Positions 8,164-15,587 of a DNA stretch of 21,539 nt are shown here, one piece after another. Below the pieces are notes generated by a model. It was not told where the DNA came from and did not search any database. It saw nothing but the letters and a program-made list of their open reading frames with translations. Where the stretch lies: the NCBI RefSeq assembly GCF_946885725.1, contig NZ_CAMPGZ010000053.1:1-21539 (forward strand), given 5' to 3'. The translations under genes were made by a program, and so were the position numbers. Source of the stretch: an uncultured Nocardioides sp. (GTDB taxonomy: Bacteria; Actinomycetota; Actinomycetes; Propionibacteriales; Nocardioidaceae). Every line of letters begins with the position of its first letter. Within the stretch, counting starts at the first letter, position 1.

Positions 8164-8736
8164 GTGAGCGACCAGACCACCGACGCCTCGACCGACACCG
8201 ACACCGAGACGGACGCCCCGACCGACACCGCCGACACTGCTGCCGACAATCAGGGGACCGAGAGTCCCCAGTCGCTGGAGGACCTGCTCGAGGCGGAGGG
8301 TGAGATCGCCGCGGACTACCTCGAGGAACTGCTCGACATCGCGGACCTCGACGGTGACCTGGACATGGATGTCGAGGGCGACCGGGCGTCGGTCTCGATC
8401 GTCGGTGGCGACCTCTCGATGCTGATCGGGCGCGATGGCGAGGTGCTCGAGGCGCTGCAGGAGCTGACCCGGCTGGCCGTCTACCGCGAGACCGGTGAGC
8501 GGTCCCGGTTGATGCTCGACATCGGCGGCCACCGCGCGGACAAGCGGGCCCGGCTCGAGCGCCTGGCGGCCGAGACCGTCGCCAAGGTGAAGGAGACCGG
8601 CGAGAAGCAGTCGCTCTCTCCGATGTCGCCGTTCGAGCGGAAGGTCGTCCACGACGCCGTCGCGGCCGCCGGCCTGGTCTCGGAGTCGGAGGGCGAGGAG
8701 CCCCGCCGGCACGTCGTGGTGTTGCCCGCCTCGTGA
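8164..8736 (+). CDS. jag: Jag/KhpB-type RNA-binding protein (KH and R3H domains)
   Basis: 190 aa from GTG with AAGGAG upstream. The first 35 residues are almost only Asp, Thr, Glu and Ala, then a linker helix, a KH domain with the loop IGRDG at 88-92, and an R3H domain with R159-x3-H163 in SPFERKVVHDAV. This is the KhpB/Jag arrangement lacking the N-terminal Jag_N domain of Firmicutes, as in other actinobacteria. Jag proteins bind RNA and are linked to cell elongation and division control. An 84-base gap without features separates it from yidC; it ends the operon before a strong hairpin. Confidence 0.92.
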   Translation: MSDQTTDASTDTDTETDAPTDTADTAADNQGTESPQSLEDLLEAEGEIAADYLEELLDIADLDGDLDMDVEGDRASVSIVGGDLSMLIGRDGEVLEALQELTRLAVYRETGERSRLMLDIGGHRADKRARLERLAAETVAKVKETGEKQSLSPMSPFERKVVHDAVAAAGLVSESEGEEPRRHVVVLPAS

Positions 8737-8747
8737 CGAACGAGCAC

Positions 8748-8761
8748 GTTTCACGTGAAAC
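8748..8761. promoter_or_regulatory. parS: parS site (ParB binding), solitary copy
   Basis: GTTTCACGTGAAAC, the full 14-bp palindromic core of the universal bacterial parS site. It begins 12 bases past the jag stop and abuts the terminator hairpin. ParB encoded at 10923-11987 should load here. Confidence 0.95.
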
Positions 8762-8763
8762 AC

Positions 8764-8798
8764 CCCCCGCGCCCCCGGCGCCGGCCGGGGCGCGGGGG
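8764..8798 (+). terminator. Strong hairpin terminator of the rpmH-jag operon
   Basis: A perfect 12-bp stem, CCCCCGCGCCCC (8764-8775) with GGGGCGCGGGGG (8787-8798), and an 11-base loop, followed by TTGT. It starts two bases after the parS core and ends shortly before rsmG. Confidence 0.75.
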
Positions 8799-8813
8799 TT
8801 GTAGTCTCAGCGG

Positions 8814-9401
8814 GTGTTGTTTGCCGCGCGGACCGCCGAGCGGCTCGCCTCCCAGGGCGTCATCCGTGGGCTCATCGGTCCACGGGAGACGCCACGGCTC
8901 TGGGAGCGGCACCTGCTGAACTGCGCGGTGCTCGGCGAGCTTCTCCCGCGCGACAGCACGGTGTGCGACATCGGTAGCGGGGCCGGCCTTCCTGGCGTCG
9001 TTCTCGCGATCGCCCGCCCGGACCTGACGGTGACGCTGGTCGAGCCGCTGCTGCGGCGGACCACGTTCCTGGAGGAAGCGGTCGAGGCCCTGGGTCTCGA
9101 CCAGGTCGAGGTCGTCCGAGCCCGCGCCGAGGAGCTGCACGGCCGGCGCCGGTTCGACGTGGTGACCTCGCGCGCGGTGGCGCCGCTCCCCAAGCTGGCG
9201 CGCTGGTCGCTCCCCCTCACCCGTCCGGGCGGCACAGTGGTGGCGATGAAGGGCGCCAGTGCTCAGGCCGAGGTCGATGACGCGCGCCGGGAGCTGCGCA
9301 AGCTCGGTGCCGGGCCGGTCTCCGTCCACACCGTGGGCGTCGGGGTGGTCGATCCGCCGACGTACGCGGTTCGGGTGGAAGCCCCTCCGACGCGCGACTA
9401 G
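8814..9401 (+). CDS. rsmG: 16S rRNA (guanine-N7) methyltransferase RsmG
   Basis: 195 aa. RsmG (GidB) methylates N7 of a guanine in the 530 loop of 16S rRNA (G527 in E. coli numbering); loss confers low-level streptomycin resistance in several bacteria. Visible motifs: GLIGPRETPRLWERHLLNCAVL (19-40), the S-adenosylmethionine loop VCDIGSGAGLPG (50-61), VEP at strand 2 and SRAVAPLPKLARW (about 120-132). A TAG at 8802-8804 closes the frame upstream, so the start is GTG at 8814 or nearly so, making the N-terminus somewhat short. No ribosome site is visible; TAGTCT (8802-8807) could be a -10 box giving a leaderless message. Confidence 0.94.
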   Translation: MLFAARTAERLASQGVIRGLIGPRETPRLWERHLLNCAVLGELLPRDSTVCDIGSGAGLPGVVLAIARPDLTVTLVEPLLRRTTFLEEAVEALGLDQVEVVRARAEELHGRRRFDVVTSRAVAPLPKLARWSLPLTRPGGTVVAMKGASAQAEVDDARRELRKLGAGPVSVHTVGVGVVDPPTYAVRVEAPPTRD

Positions 9402-9525
9402 GTTAGGCACCTCGTGCCCGCCCCCTTCCTAGGCTGATGCCGGACCAACAGCGACACAGCCCCACAGCTACTCGGCGCGGTCCGCACCTCGGACACCCGA
9501 TCGTCTCGTTCTCGAAAGGACGCGC

Positions 9526-10926
9526 GTGACTTCGATGCGCAGCTCGTCGCCAGACCCGGCGAGCCGGATCGTCCGTGGGCTCGGGTGGCCGGGTGACCCG
9601 GACGACTCCGGTGACGCCGACGGTGGCGGCGATGGTGGCACGGCCACCATTCCCTCGCTCGGCTGGCCGAGATACCCACAGATTCCACAGGTTGGTCCAC
9701 AGGGCGTGCATGAGAGCGAACAGCCACGTCCGGTTTCACGTGAAACCGACCCGTCTGACCCCGCCGTTTCACGTGAAACCGTTTCGGAAAGCCCTCCCGT
9801 TTCACGTGAAACACCCGCCACTCCGGACGCAGTCGAGTCCGTCCCTGAGGAGAACGACGTGTCGAACCCGCCCACCGCGTCGTCGGTGCAGCCCGAGGCG
9901 GCGCCCGCGCCGACGCCGTCCCAGTTCGGACCGGCGCCCGCTCCGGGTGCCACCTACCGGACGGCCGCCGACTACGCCCTGGCCGGCACCGCCTCCGACG
10001 ACTCCACTCCGCTCGCGCGCTCGGTGGAGCAGGAGCTGTTGATCCGGGAGCGCCTGCACCTCCGCGGCCCGCTACCGCGTCCCCCGCGGACCCGGGTCAT
10101 GGTGGTCGCGAACCAGAAGGGCGGCGTCGGCAAGACGACGACCACCGTGAACATGGCGGCGGCCCTGGCCCAGGGCGGGCTGCGGGTGCTCGTCGTCGAC
10201 CTGGACCCTCAGGGCAACGCGTCGACTGCGCTGTCGATCGACCACCACCGCGGCACGCCGTCGACGTACGACGCGATAGTGGACGGCACGCCGCTCACCG
10301 AGATCGTCCAGAAGAGCCCGGAGGTCGACAACCTCTTCGTGGTGCCGGCGACGATCGACCTGGCCGGCGCCGAGATCGAGTTGGTGAGCATGGTGGCCCG
10401 GGAGAGCCGGCTGCGGAAGGCGCTGCACGCCCACCCGCAGATCCTCGCCGACACCGAGGACCGCTTCGACTACGTCCTCATCGACTGCCCGCCCTCACTC
10501 GGCCTGCTCACGTTGAACGCGCTGGTGGCCGGCGACGAGATGCTGATCCCGATCCAGGCGGAGTACTACGCCCTCGAGGGACTCGGCCAGCTGCTCGAGA
10601 CCGTCGAGATGGTCAAGGCCCACCTCAACCCGGGGCTGGACGTGTCCACGATCGTGCTCACCATGTACGACGCCCGCACCCGGCTGTCGGCCGGCGTCGC
10701 CGAGGAGGTGCGCGGCCACTTCGGCGACCAGGTGCTGCGCACCGCGATCCCCCGGTCGGTGCGCATCTCGGAGGCGCCCAGCTACGGCCAGACCGTGATG
10801 ACCTACGACCCGAGCTCGCCGGGCGCGCTCAGCTACCTCGAAGCCGCGCGCGAGATGGCGCTGCGGGTCACTGAAACCGCCGACAGAACTGAAACCTCCG
10901 ACACCACCGCGGGAGACGCCCGATGA
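9526..10926 (+). CDS. parA: Chromosome partitioning ATPase ParA (Soj)
   Basis: 466 aa from GTG with AAGGA five bases upstream. The ATPase begins near residue 190: deviant Walker A KGGVGKTT (198-205), [12 protein letters not shown] (Walker A'), [12 protein letters not shown] (Walker B), and the C-terminal [17 protein letters not shown] motif. ParA-ATP on the nucleoid moves ParB-parS complexes, and so the origin. The first 190 residues are low-complexity. They contain VSRET three times at 11-residue intervals (70-74, 81-85, 92-96), each encoded by a parS site. A second in-frame GTG at 9859 has a better ribosome site (GAGGAG, spacing six) and would give 355 aa, close to typical ParA size. Either start may be used, so the translation of the N-terminus is uncertain while the ATPase is certain. 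It overlaps parB by four bases. Confidence 0.93.
   Translation: MTSMRSSSPDPASRIVRGLGWPGDPDDSGDADGGGDGGTATIPSLGWPRYPQIPQVGPQGVHESEQPRPVSRETDPSDPAVSRETVSESPPVSRETPATPDAVESVPEENDVSNPPTASSVQPEAAPAPTPSQFGPAPAPGATYRTAADYALAGTASDDSTPLARSVEQELLIRERLHLRGPLPRPPRTRVMVVANQKGGVGKTTTTVNMAAALAQGGLRVLVVDLDPQGNASTALSIDHHRGTPSTYDAIVDGTPLTEIVQKSPEVDNLFVVPATIDLAGAEIELVSMVARESRLRKALHAHPQILADTEDRFDYVLIDCPPSLGLLTLNALVAGDEMLIPIQAEYYALEGLGQLLETVEMVKAHLNPGLDVSTIVLTMYDARTRLSAGVAEEVRGHFGDQVLRTAIPRSVRISEAPSYGQTVMTYDPSSPGALSYLEAAREMALRVTETADRTETSDTTAGDAR
9676..9702 (+). repeat. Three CCACAG repeats with a near-perfect DnaA box
   Basis: CCACAG occurs at 9676-9681, 9685-9690 and 9697-9702. The last is the end of TGGTCCACA (9693-9701), one base off the DnaA box consensus and identical to the near-box at 5760-5768. 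It lies 31 bases before the first of the clustered parS sites, within the long version of the parA frame. Confidence 0.5.
9733..9746. promoter_or_regulatory. parS: parS site, cluster copy 1
   Basis: Perfect GTTTCACGTGAAAC. In the parA frame it reads as codons for Val-Ser-Arg-Glu-Thr. Confidence 0.95.
9766..9779. promoter_or_regulatory. parS: parS site, cluster copy 2
   Basis: Perfect GTTTCACGTGAAAC, exactly 33 bp after copy 1 and in the same reading phase. Confidence 0.95.
9799..9812. promoter_or_regulatory. parS: parS site, cluster copy 3
   Basis: Perfect GTTTCACGTGAAAC, exactly 33 bp after copy 2. It ends 46 bases before the alternative parA start at 9859. Confidence 0.95.
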
Positions 10927-11987
10927 ACCAGAAGCACACCCAGCGTCGCGGTCTCGGCCGCGGTCTCGGCTCCCTCATCCCGACCGCGCCGCCGCCGACT
11001 CCGTCGGCCGAGGGGGAGGCGACGCAGGCCCCGTCCCCGACCGCGCTGGACTCGTCCGCTTCGAACGGGGCAGCCCGCGCGACCGCTCCGTCGGTCGACG
11101 GGAGCGCGCCCGCCCAGGCAGACGGTCCCGAGCTGGCGCCGGTCGAGGGCGCGCACTTTGCCGAGGTCCCGGTGGGGGCGATCAGCCCGAACCCCCGGCA
11201 ACCGCGCCAGGTCTTCGACGAGGAGGCCATGGCCGAGCTCGTGCACTCGATCAAGGAGATCGGGCTGCTCCAGCCGGTGGTGGTGCGGCCGGTGGGCGAG
11301 CAGGACGGCGAGAAGCGCTACGAGCTGATCATGGGTGAGCGCCGGTGGCGTGCCACCCAGGAGGCCGGCCTCGACGTCATCCCGGCGATCGTCCGGGAGA
11401 CCAGCGACGACGACCTGCTCCGGGACGCGCTGCTGGAGAACCTGCACCGGTCGCAGCTCAACCCGCTCGAGGAGGCGGCGGCCTACCAGCAGCTGCTCGA
11501 CGACTTCGGCTGTACCCACGAGGAGCTCGCCGGTCGGATCGGCCGCAGCCGGCCGCAGATCAGCAACACCCTCCGGCTGCTCAAGCTGTCGCCGGCCGTG
11601 CAGCGCCGCGTCGCCGCCGGGGTCCTCTCGGCCGGCCACGCCCGGGCGCTCCTCGCGGTCGACAACGCCGACATCCAGGACCGGCTGGCCGCGCGTGTTG
11701 TCGCCGAGGGCATCTCCGTCCGCGGCCTCGAGGAGATCGTGACCGTCGGCGACCTCGGCTCCGGGACCCGGCCGGCCGCCCGCCGCAACAAGCCGACGGC
11801 GCCCGCCCTGGCCGACCTCGCCGAGCGGCTGAGCGACCGGTTGGAGACCCGGGTCAAGGTCGACCTCGGCCGGTCGAAGGGGAAGATCACCGTCGAGTTC
11901 GCCTCGATCCCCGACCTCGAGCGGATCGTTGCGATCATGGACCCGCGCACCACCGGCCAGACCGGCGAGAGCAGCCAGACCGCCTAG
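10923..11987 (+). CDS. parB: Chromosome partitioning protein ParB, CTPase
   Basis: 354 aa. ATG at 10923 overlaps the parA stop (ATGA), with GGGAGA six bases upstream. The N-terminus [13 protein letters not shown] (8-20) is the conserved ParA-contact segment, followed by a 50-residue Ala/Pro/Ser linker. The N-terminal CTP-binding domain shows PNPRQPR (89-95), GERRWRA (138-144) and [14 protein letters not shown] (172-185). A helix-turn-helix at about 198-222 ([25 protein letters not shown]) binds parS, and the C-terminal dimer domain ends at IMDPR. ParB loads at parS, slides as a CTP clamp and organises the origin. All four parS sites in the window are its likely targets. Full length, nothing unusual. 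Confidence 0.97.
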   Translation: MNQKHTQRRGLGRGLGSLIPTAPPPTPSAEGEATQAPSPTALDSSASNGAARATAPSVDGSAPAQADGPELAPVEGAHFAEVPVGAISPNPRQPRQVFDEEAMAELVHSIKEIGLLQPVVVRPVGEQDGEKRYELIMGERRWRATQEAGLDVIPAIVRETSDDDLLRDALLENLHRSQLNPLEEAAAYQQLLDDFGCTHEELAGRIGRSRPQISNTLRLLKLSPAVQRRVAAGVLSAGHARALLAVDNADIQDRLAARVVAEGISVRGLEEIVTVGDLGSGTRPAARRNKPTAPALADLAERLSDRLETRVKVDLGRSKGKITVEFASIPDLERIVAIMDPRTTGQTGESSQTA

Positions 11988-11999
11988 ACAAAGCGCCAA

Positions 12000-12037
12000 G
12001 TCGACAGGTCGATTTGTCGACAAAGCGACCTATCGAC
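12000..12037. repeat. Nested palindrome downstream of parB
   Basis: Outer arms GTCGACAGGTCG (12000-12011) and CGACCTATCGAC (12026-12037) pair with one mismatch in 12. The 14-base interior holds a perfect palindrome, TTTGTCGACAAA (12013-12024). A 9-bp direct repeat GACAAAGCG occurs at 11987-11995 and 12019-12027. There is no T-run. It lies in the gap between convergent parB and the epimerase gene, so it may be a bidirectional terminator or a protein site. Confidence 0.6.
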
Positions 12038-12045
12038 GCGGGACA

Positions 12046-12065
12046 GGCCGCTGACCTGCGGCTTT
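12046..12065 (+). terminator. Small hairpin with T-run after parB
   Basis: Stem GCCGC (12047-12051) and GCGGC (12058-12062), loop TGACCT, then TTT (12063-12065). It is short but has intrinsic-terminator form for parB; it overlaps the end of the convergent gene by two bases. Confidence 0.4.
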
Positions 12066-13113
12066 ACCCGGCGCTGGGAACGGACGACCGCCACGCGGTC
12101 ACGAGCTCGGCCTCGCGGGCCGGGCTCAGGCCAGCGTCACGATCGCGGTCGAGACCACGCTCGCGCTCCCCCTCGAGGCTGCCGCGGACCGTGTCGGCCA
12201 GCGGCCGGAACGTGAGCCCCAGCCGGATCGCCGCGGAGACGTCGCGGGTCATGAAGCCGGCGTAGCCCGGCTGCGGCAGCCACAGGGGCAGCGAGTCGGG
12301 TCCCATCCACGGGGCGACCTGCTGGTCCTGCAGCCAGCCGTCCGTCGGCTCCGCCACGGCCGGGTCGACACCGACGGCGGCGGCGCAGGTGTCGTAGAGG
12401 TCGCCGAGCGTCGTCGTCGGTCCCATCGCGTTCACGACGCCGCCGGTGCCGTCGAACGCGCACCGGAGCAGCCAGGCCGCGAGGTCCTCGGCGTCGACGA
12501 CCTGCAGGCCCTGGTCGCGTGGCGCGAGCAGGATTGGGGACTCCCTGGTCTCGTTGGTGGTGCCGGAGGACTCCGCGGCGCGAGCGAAGCGGCCGGGCCA
12601 GTAGCCGAACCGGTCGCTGACGTCGCCGTACCCGACGACGAGGCCGGACCGGGCGACGAGCGCGTCCGGCCTGGCGGCGAGCACCGCCTGCTCGCAGGTG
12701 ACCTTGGCAGGGCCGTACTCCTCCGCGGGTGCCATCTCGCGCGGGTCGGCGCCGGCCCAGGGCTCGTGCAGCGGCGCGGACTCGTCCTGACCGGGGGTGC
12801 TGTCGTCGGCGTACACGCTGCACGTGGACACGAACACCCAGTGCCCGGCCGAGCCGGCCAGGGCGTCGATCGCGCCCCGGACGTGGACCGGCTGCCGCGC
12901 CACGTCGATGACGGCGTCCCAGGTGTGGCCGGAGACGTCGGCGTACGCCGTGGTGGGGTCGTCGCGGTCGGCGGTCACCCAGGTGACGCCGTCGGGCGCC
13001 GGGCCGGACGTGCCGCGGGCCAGGCAAGTGACGTCGTGGCCGGCGTCGCGCGCCAAACGAGCGACGGTGCCGCTCAGCCAGGAGGTGCCCCCGAGGATCA
13101 GGATCGTGCTCAT
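12064..13113 (-). CDS. SDR-type NAD-dependent epimerase/reductase family protein
   Basis: 349 aa from ATG at 13111-13113; no clear ribosome site. The N-terminal nucleotide-binding motif ILGGTSWLSG (6-15) is the extended/atypical SDR form. VFVSTCSVYAD (93-103) and Y133-x3-K137 (YGPAK) give the Ser/Tyr/Lys type active site of epimerase-like SDR proteins, and PILLAPRDQGLQVVDAEDLAAWLL matches the conserved mid-domain seen in NAD-dependent epimerase/dehydratase entries. Substrate unknown; it may be a sugar-nucleotide or isoflavone-reductase-like redox enzyme. It lies between parB and ddl, an interval not occupied by such a gene in Mycobacterium, so it is probably an accessory insertion. Confidence 0.82.
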   Translation of the reverse strand: MSTILILGGTSWLSGTVARLARDAGHDVTCLARGTSGPAPDGVTWVTADRDDPTTAYADVSGHTWDAVIDVARQPVHVRGAIDALAGSAGHWVFVSTCSVYADDSTPGQDESAPLHEPWAGADPREMAPAEEYGPAKVTCEQAVLAARPDALVARSGLVVGYGDVSDRFGYWPGRFARAAESSGTTNETRESPILLAPRDQGLQVVDAEDLAAWLLRCAFDGTGGVVNAMGPTTTLGDLYDTCAAAVGVDPAVAEPTDGWLQDQQVAPWMGPDSLPLWLPQPGYAGFMTRDVSAAIRLGLTFRPLADTVRGSLEGERERGLDRDRDAGLSPAREAELVTAWRSSVPSAG

Positions 13114-13181
13114 GCCGGCAGCAGAGCACGGCGCTCAGCAGGCACGCCAGGGCCGTTCACCCAGGGCGGAACCGCGCGGTC

Positions 13182-14135
13182 CTACTTGTCGCGCGACCGA
13201 GCGACGGCGGCCTGCACCAGGTCGCCGACCAGCGCGCCGAGGTCGAGGCCGGCCGCCTGCACCGACAGCGGCACCGTCGAGGTCTCGGTGAGGCCGGGCG
13301 CCACGTTGACCTCGAGGAACCAGACCCGACCCTGGTCGTCGATGATCAGGTCGGAGCGCGACAGGTCGCGCAGACCCAGAGCCCGGTGGATCGTCTCCGC
13401 GGCCCGGGCGCACTCGGCGGCCACGTCGTCGGCGATCTTGGCGGGAACGACGAACTCCGTGCTGCCCGCGGTGTAGCGGGCGGTGTAGTCGTAGACCCCG
13501 CCGTCCGGTCGGATCTCGACCGCGGGGAGAGCGGTCGGGCCGTCGCCGGTGTCGACGACGGGTACGGCGACCTCGGTGCCGACGACGCACTGCTCGACGA
13601 GCGCGGTGTCGCCGTACGCGAACGCGTCCACCATCGCGCCCGGGAGGTCGTCGTCGGTCCGGACGACCGAGCAGCCGAGCGCGGACCCGCCCTTCGCGGG
13701 CTTCACGATCAGCGGCAGCCCTAGGGCGCCGACGAGCAGGTCCATGACCGCGGCCGCGCCGAGCTCCCGGAAGGTCTCGTGCGGCAAGGTGACCGACGGC
13801 GGCGTGAGCAGACCGGCGCCCGAGGCGACGACCTTGGCAACGGGCTTGTCGAACGCCACCCGGGACGCGGACGGTCCGGAGCCGACGTACGGCACGCCGA
13901 CCAGCTCGAGCACCTCGCGCAGCGCGCCGTCCTCGCCGGTCTCGCCGTGCAGCAGGGGTACGACGCAGTCGGGGGTGTGCTCGGCGATCCAGGGCAGCAG
14001 GCCCGCATCGACGTCACGCTCGTCGACCTCCAGGCCGGCGTCGCGCAGCGCCTCGGCGACGCGGCGACCGGAACGGATGGACACGTCCCGCTCGTGGGAG
14101 AGCCCTCCGGCGAGGACGAGGACGCGTGTGGACAC
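13182..14135 (-). CDS. ddl: D-alanine-D-alanine ligase family ATP-grasp protein
   Basis: 317 aa from GTG at 14133-14135, with TAGGAG about five bases upstream. The ribosome site overlaps the stop of the aminotransferase gene, so the two are coupled. Motifs of the Ddl family: AGGLSHERDVSIRSG (9-23), HGETGEDGALREVLELVGVPYVGS (64-86), the ATP-binding loop KPAKGGSALG (145-154), E188 of GTEVAVPV, D262, and the metal and substrate end E275-x-N277-V-A-P-G281 followed by TSTVP. Ddl joins two D-alanines for peptidoglycan stem peptides. The APGLTETS end differs from LPGFT.IS of classical Ddl, so a related dipeptide ligase role or a second Ddl is possible. A canonical ddl may exist elsewhere in the genome. 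Confidence 0.85.
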   Translation of the reverse strand: MSTRVLVLAGGLSHERDVSIRSGRRVAEALRDAGLEVDERDVDAGLLPWIAEHTPDCVVPLLHGETGEDGALREVLELVGVPYVGSGPSASRVAFDKPVAKVVASGAGLLTPPSVTLPHETFRELGAAAVMDLLVGALGLPLIVKPAKGGSALGCSVVRTDDDLPGAMVDAFAYGDTALVEQCVVGTEVAVPVVDTGDGPTALPAVEIRPDGGVYDYTARYTAGSTEFVVPAKIADDVAAECARAAETIHRALGLRDLSRSDLIIDDQGRVWFLEVNVAPGLTETSTVPLSVQAAGLDLGALVGDLVQAAVARSRDK

Positions 14136-14142
14136 GGTGCTC

Positions 14143-15519
14143 CTAGCTCAGGTCGCTGTTGGGTGCTTCGTAGCCGCGGTGCAGGCCGCGTGCGGGGGCG
14201 CCGAAGGTCTCGCGCAGCTCGAGCTCCTCCTCGATGACACCGGTGAGCCGGCGCACGCCCTCCCGGATCCGCTCGGGCGTGGGGTAGCAGTAGGAGAGCC
14301 GCATGCTCTGCGCCCCGAACCCGTCGGCGAAGAACGCCGTGCCCGGCACGTAGGCGACCCGCGCGGTCACGGCGCGCGGCAGCATCGCCTTGGCGTCGAG
14401 CCCGTCGGGCAGGGTGAGCCAGACGTAGAAGCCGCCGTGCGGGACGTTCCACCGCGCGGTCGCCGGCATCAGGTCGTCGAGCGCCTCGACCATGGCGTCG
14501 CGGCGCTCGCGGTACATCTCGCGGAACTGCTTGATCTGGCCGAGCCAGTCGTGGCTGGTGAGGTACGACGACACCGCGAGCTGCGAGAACGCCGGCGGGC
14601 AGAGGGTGGCGGACTCCTGGGCGAGCACGAGCTTCTCGCGCACGGCGTGCGGCGCGAGCACCCAGCCGACGCGGAACCCGGGCGCGAAGGTCTTGGAGAA
14701 CGACCCGAGGTAGATCACACCGTCGGCCTCGTCGGCGCGCATCGCCCGGATCGGTTCGCGGTCGAAGCCGAGCAGGCCGTAGGGGTTGTCCTCGAGCACG
14801 AGCACGTCGGCCGCGCGGCAGATCTCGAGGATCTCGGCGCGGCGCTCCTCCGACAGCGTGACGCCGGCGGGGTTGTGATAGTTGGGGATCGTGTAGAGGA
14901 ACTTGATCCGCCGGCCCTGCGCCTGCACGGTCGCGATCGCGTCGCGCAGCGCGGACGGGACCAGCCCGTCCTCGTCCATCTCGGCGTGCACCATGTCGCA
15001 CTCGTAGGCGCGGAAGACGCCGAGCGCGCCGACGTACGACGGCGCCTCGCAGATCACCACGTCGCCGGGGTCGCAGAAGATCCGGGTGACCAGGTCGACG
15101 GCCTGCTGCGACCCGACGGTCACGACGACGTCGTCGGGGTGTGCCTCGATGCCCTCGAGCCGCATCACGTCGCAGATCTGCTCGCGGAGGCCGGGGTCGC
15201 CCTGGCCGGAGCCGTACTGCATCGCGGTGGTGCCGTTGCGCGCCACCAGGTCGCCGATCGCCTGGCCGACCACGTCGAGCGGCAGGCCGGAGATGTTCGG
15301 CATCCCGCCGGCGAGCGAGACCACCTCGGGGCGGCTGGCGACGGAGAACAGCGCCCGGATCTCGGAGGCGGTCATCCCGTTGGTGCGGGCGGCGTAGCGG
15401 TCGACGTAGCTGTCCAGCCGCGTGCGCCCGGGCTCGGCGCGCTCGGCGGCCTTGGCCGGTTCGGCGCCAGGGGCGCCTGTCTGCGCGCGGCCGGTCGCGC
15501 CGCCGGTGTGCTCGGACAT
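14143..15519 (-). CDS. PLP-dependent class I aminotransferase (2-aminoadipate/KAT-like)
   Basis: 458 aa from ATG at 15517-15519, with AGGAGG five bases upstream; a longer frame to 15555 is rejected for lack of such a site. After an Ala/Glu-rich leader of about 33 residues come fold type I motifs: SLAGGMPN (68-75), MQYGSGQGDPGLREQI, VGSQQAVDLV, PNYHNPAGVTLS (212-223), D244-N-P-Y, and the PLP lysine K276 in GSFSKTFAPGFRVGW. The C-terminal RLSYCYPTPERIREGVRRL segment holds the carboxylate-binding arginine region. The closest recognisable type is the LysN / kynurenine aminotransferase II group without a DNA-binding domain. Substrate not determinable. First gene of a leftward pair with the ddl-like gene. 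Confidence 0.9.
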   Translation of the reverse strand: MSEHTGGATGRAQTGAPGAEPAKAAERAEPGRTRLDSYVDRYAARTNGMTASEIRALFSVASRPEVVSLAGGMPNISGLPLDVVGQAIGDLVARNGTTAMQYGSGQGDPGLREQICDVMRLEGIEAHPDDVVVTVGSQQAVDLVTRIFCDPGDVVICEAPSYVGALGVFRAYECDMVHAEMDEDGLVPSALRDAIATVQAQGRRIKFLYTIPNYHNPAGVTLSEERRAEILEICRAADVLVLEDNPYGLLGFDREPIRAMRADEADGVIYLGSFSKTFAPGFRVGWVLAPHAVREKLVLAQESATLCPPAFSQLAVSSYLTSHDWLGQIKQFREMYRERRDAMVEALDDLMPATARWNVPHGGFYVWLTLPDGLDAKAMLPRAVTARVAYVPGTAFFADGFGAQSMRLSYCYPTPERIREGVRRLTGVIEEELELRETFGAPARGLHRGYEAPNSDLS

Positions 15520-15587
15520 CCACACCTCCTCCGGTGCAGTTCTAGGATGAAGCATCTCCTGCAGGTACGTCGGAGGAGGGTCACGAC

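Noticed and set aside
6562..8763. Open frame of 733 codons on the minus strand over rnpA to jag
   Set aside because: It is opposite an operon of certain genes; the composition is a typical GC shadow. It begins within the parS site, whose sequence supplies the MFHVKR-like start.
9733..9812. Regular 33-bp repeats resembling a very short CRISPR array
   Set aside because: The 14-bp repeats are perfect parS palindromes next to parA and parB; no cas genes, and the repeats are too short for CRISPR.
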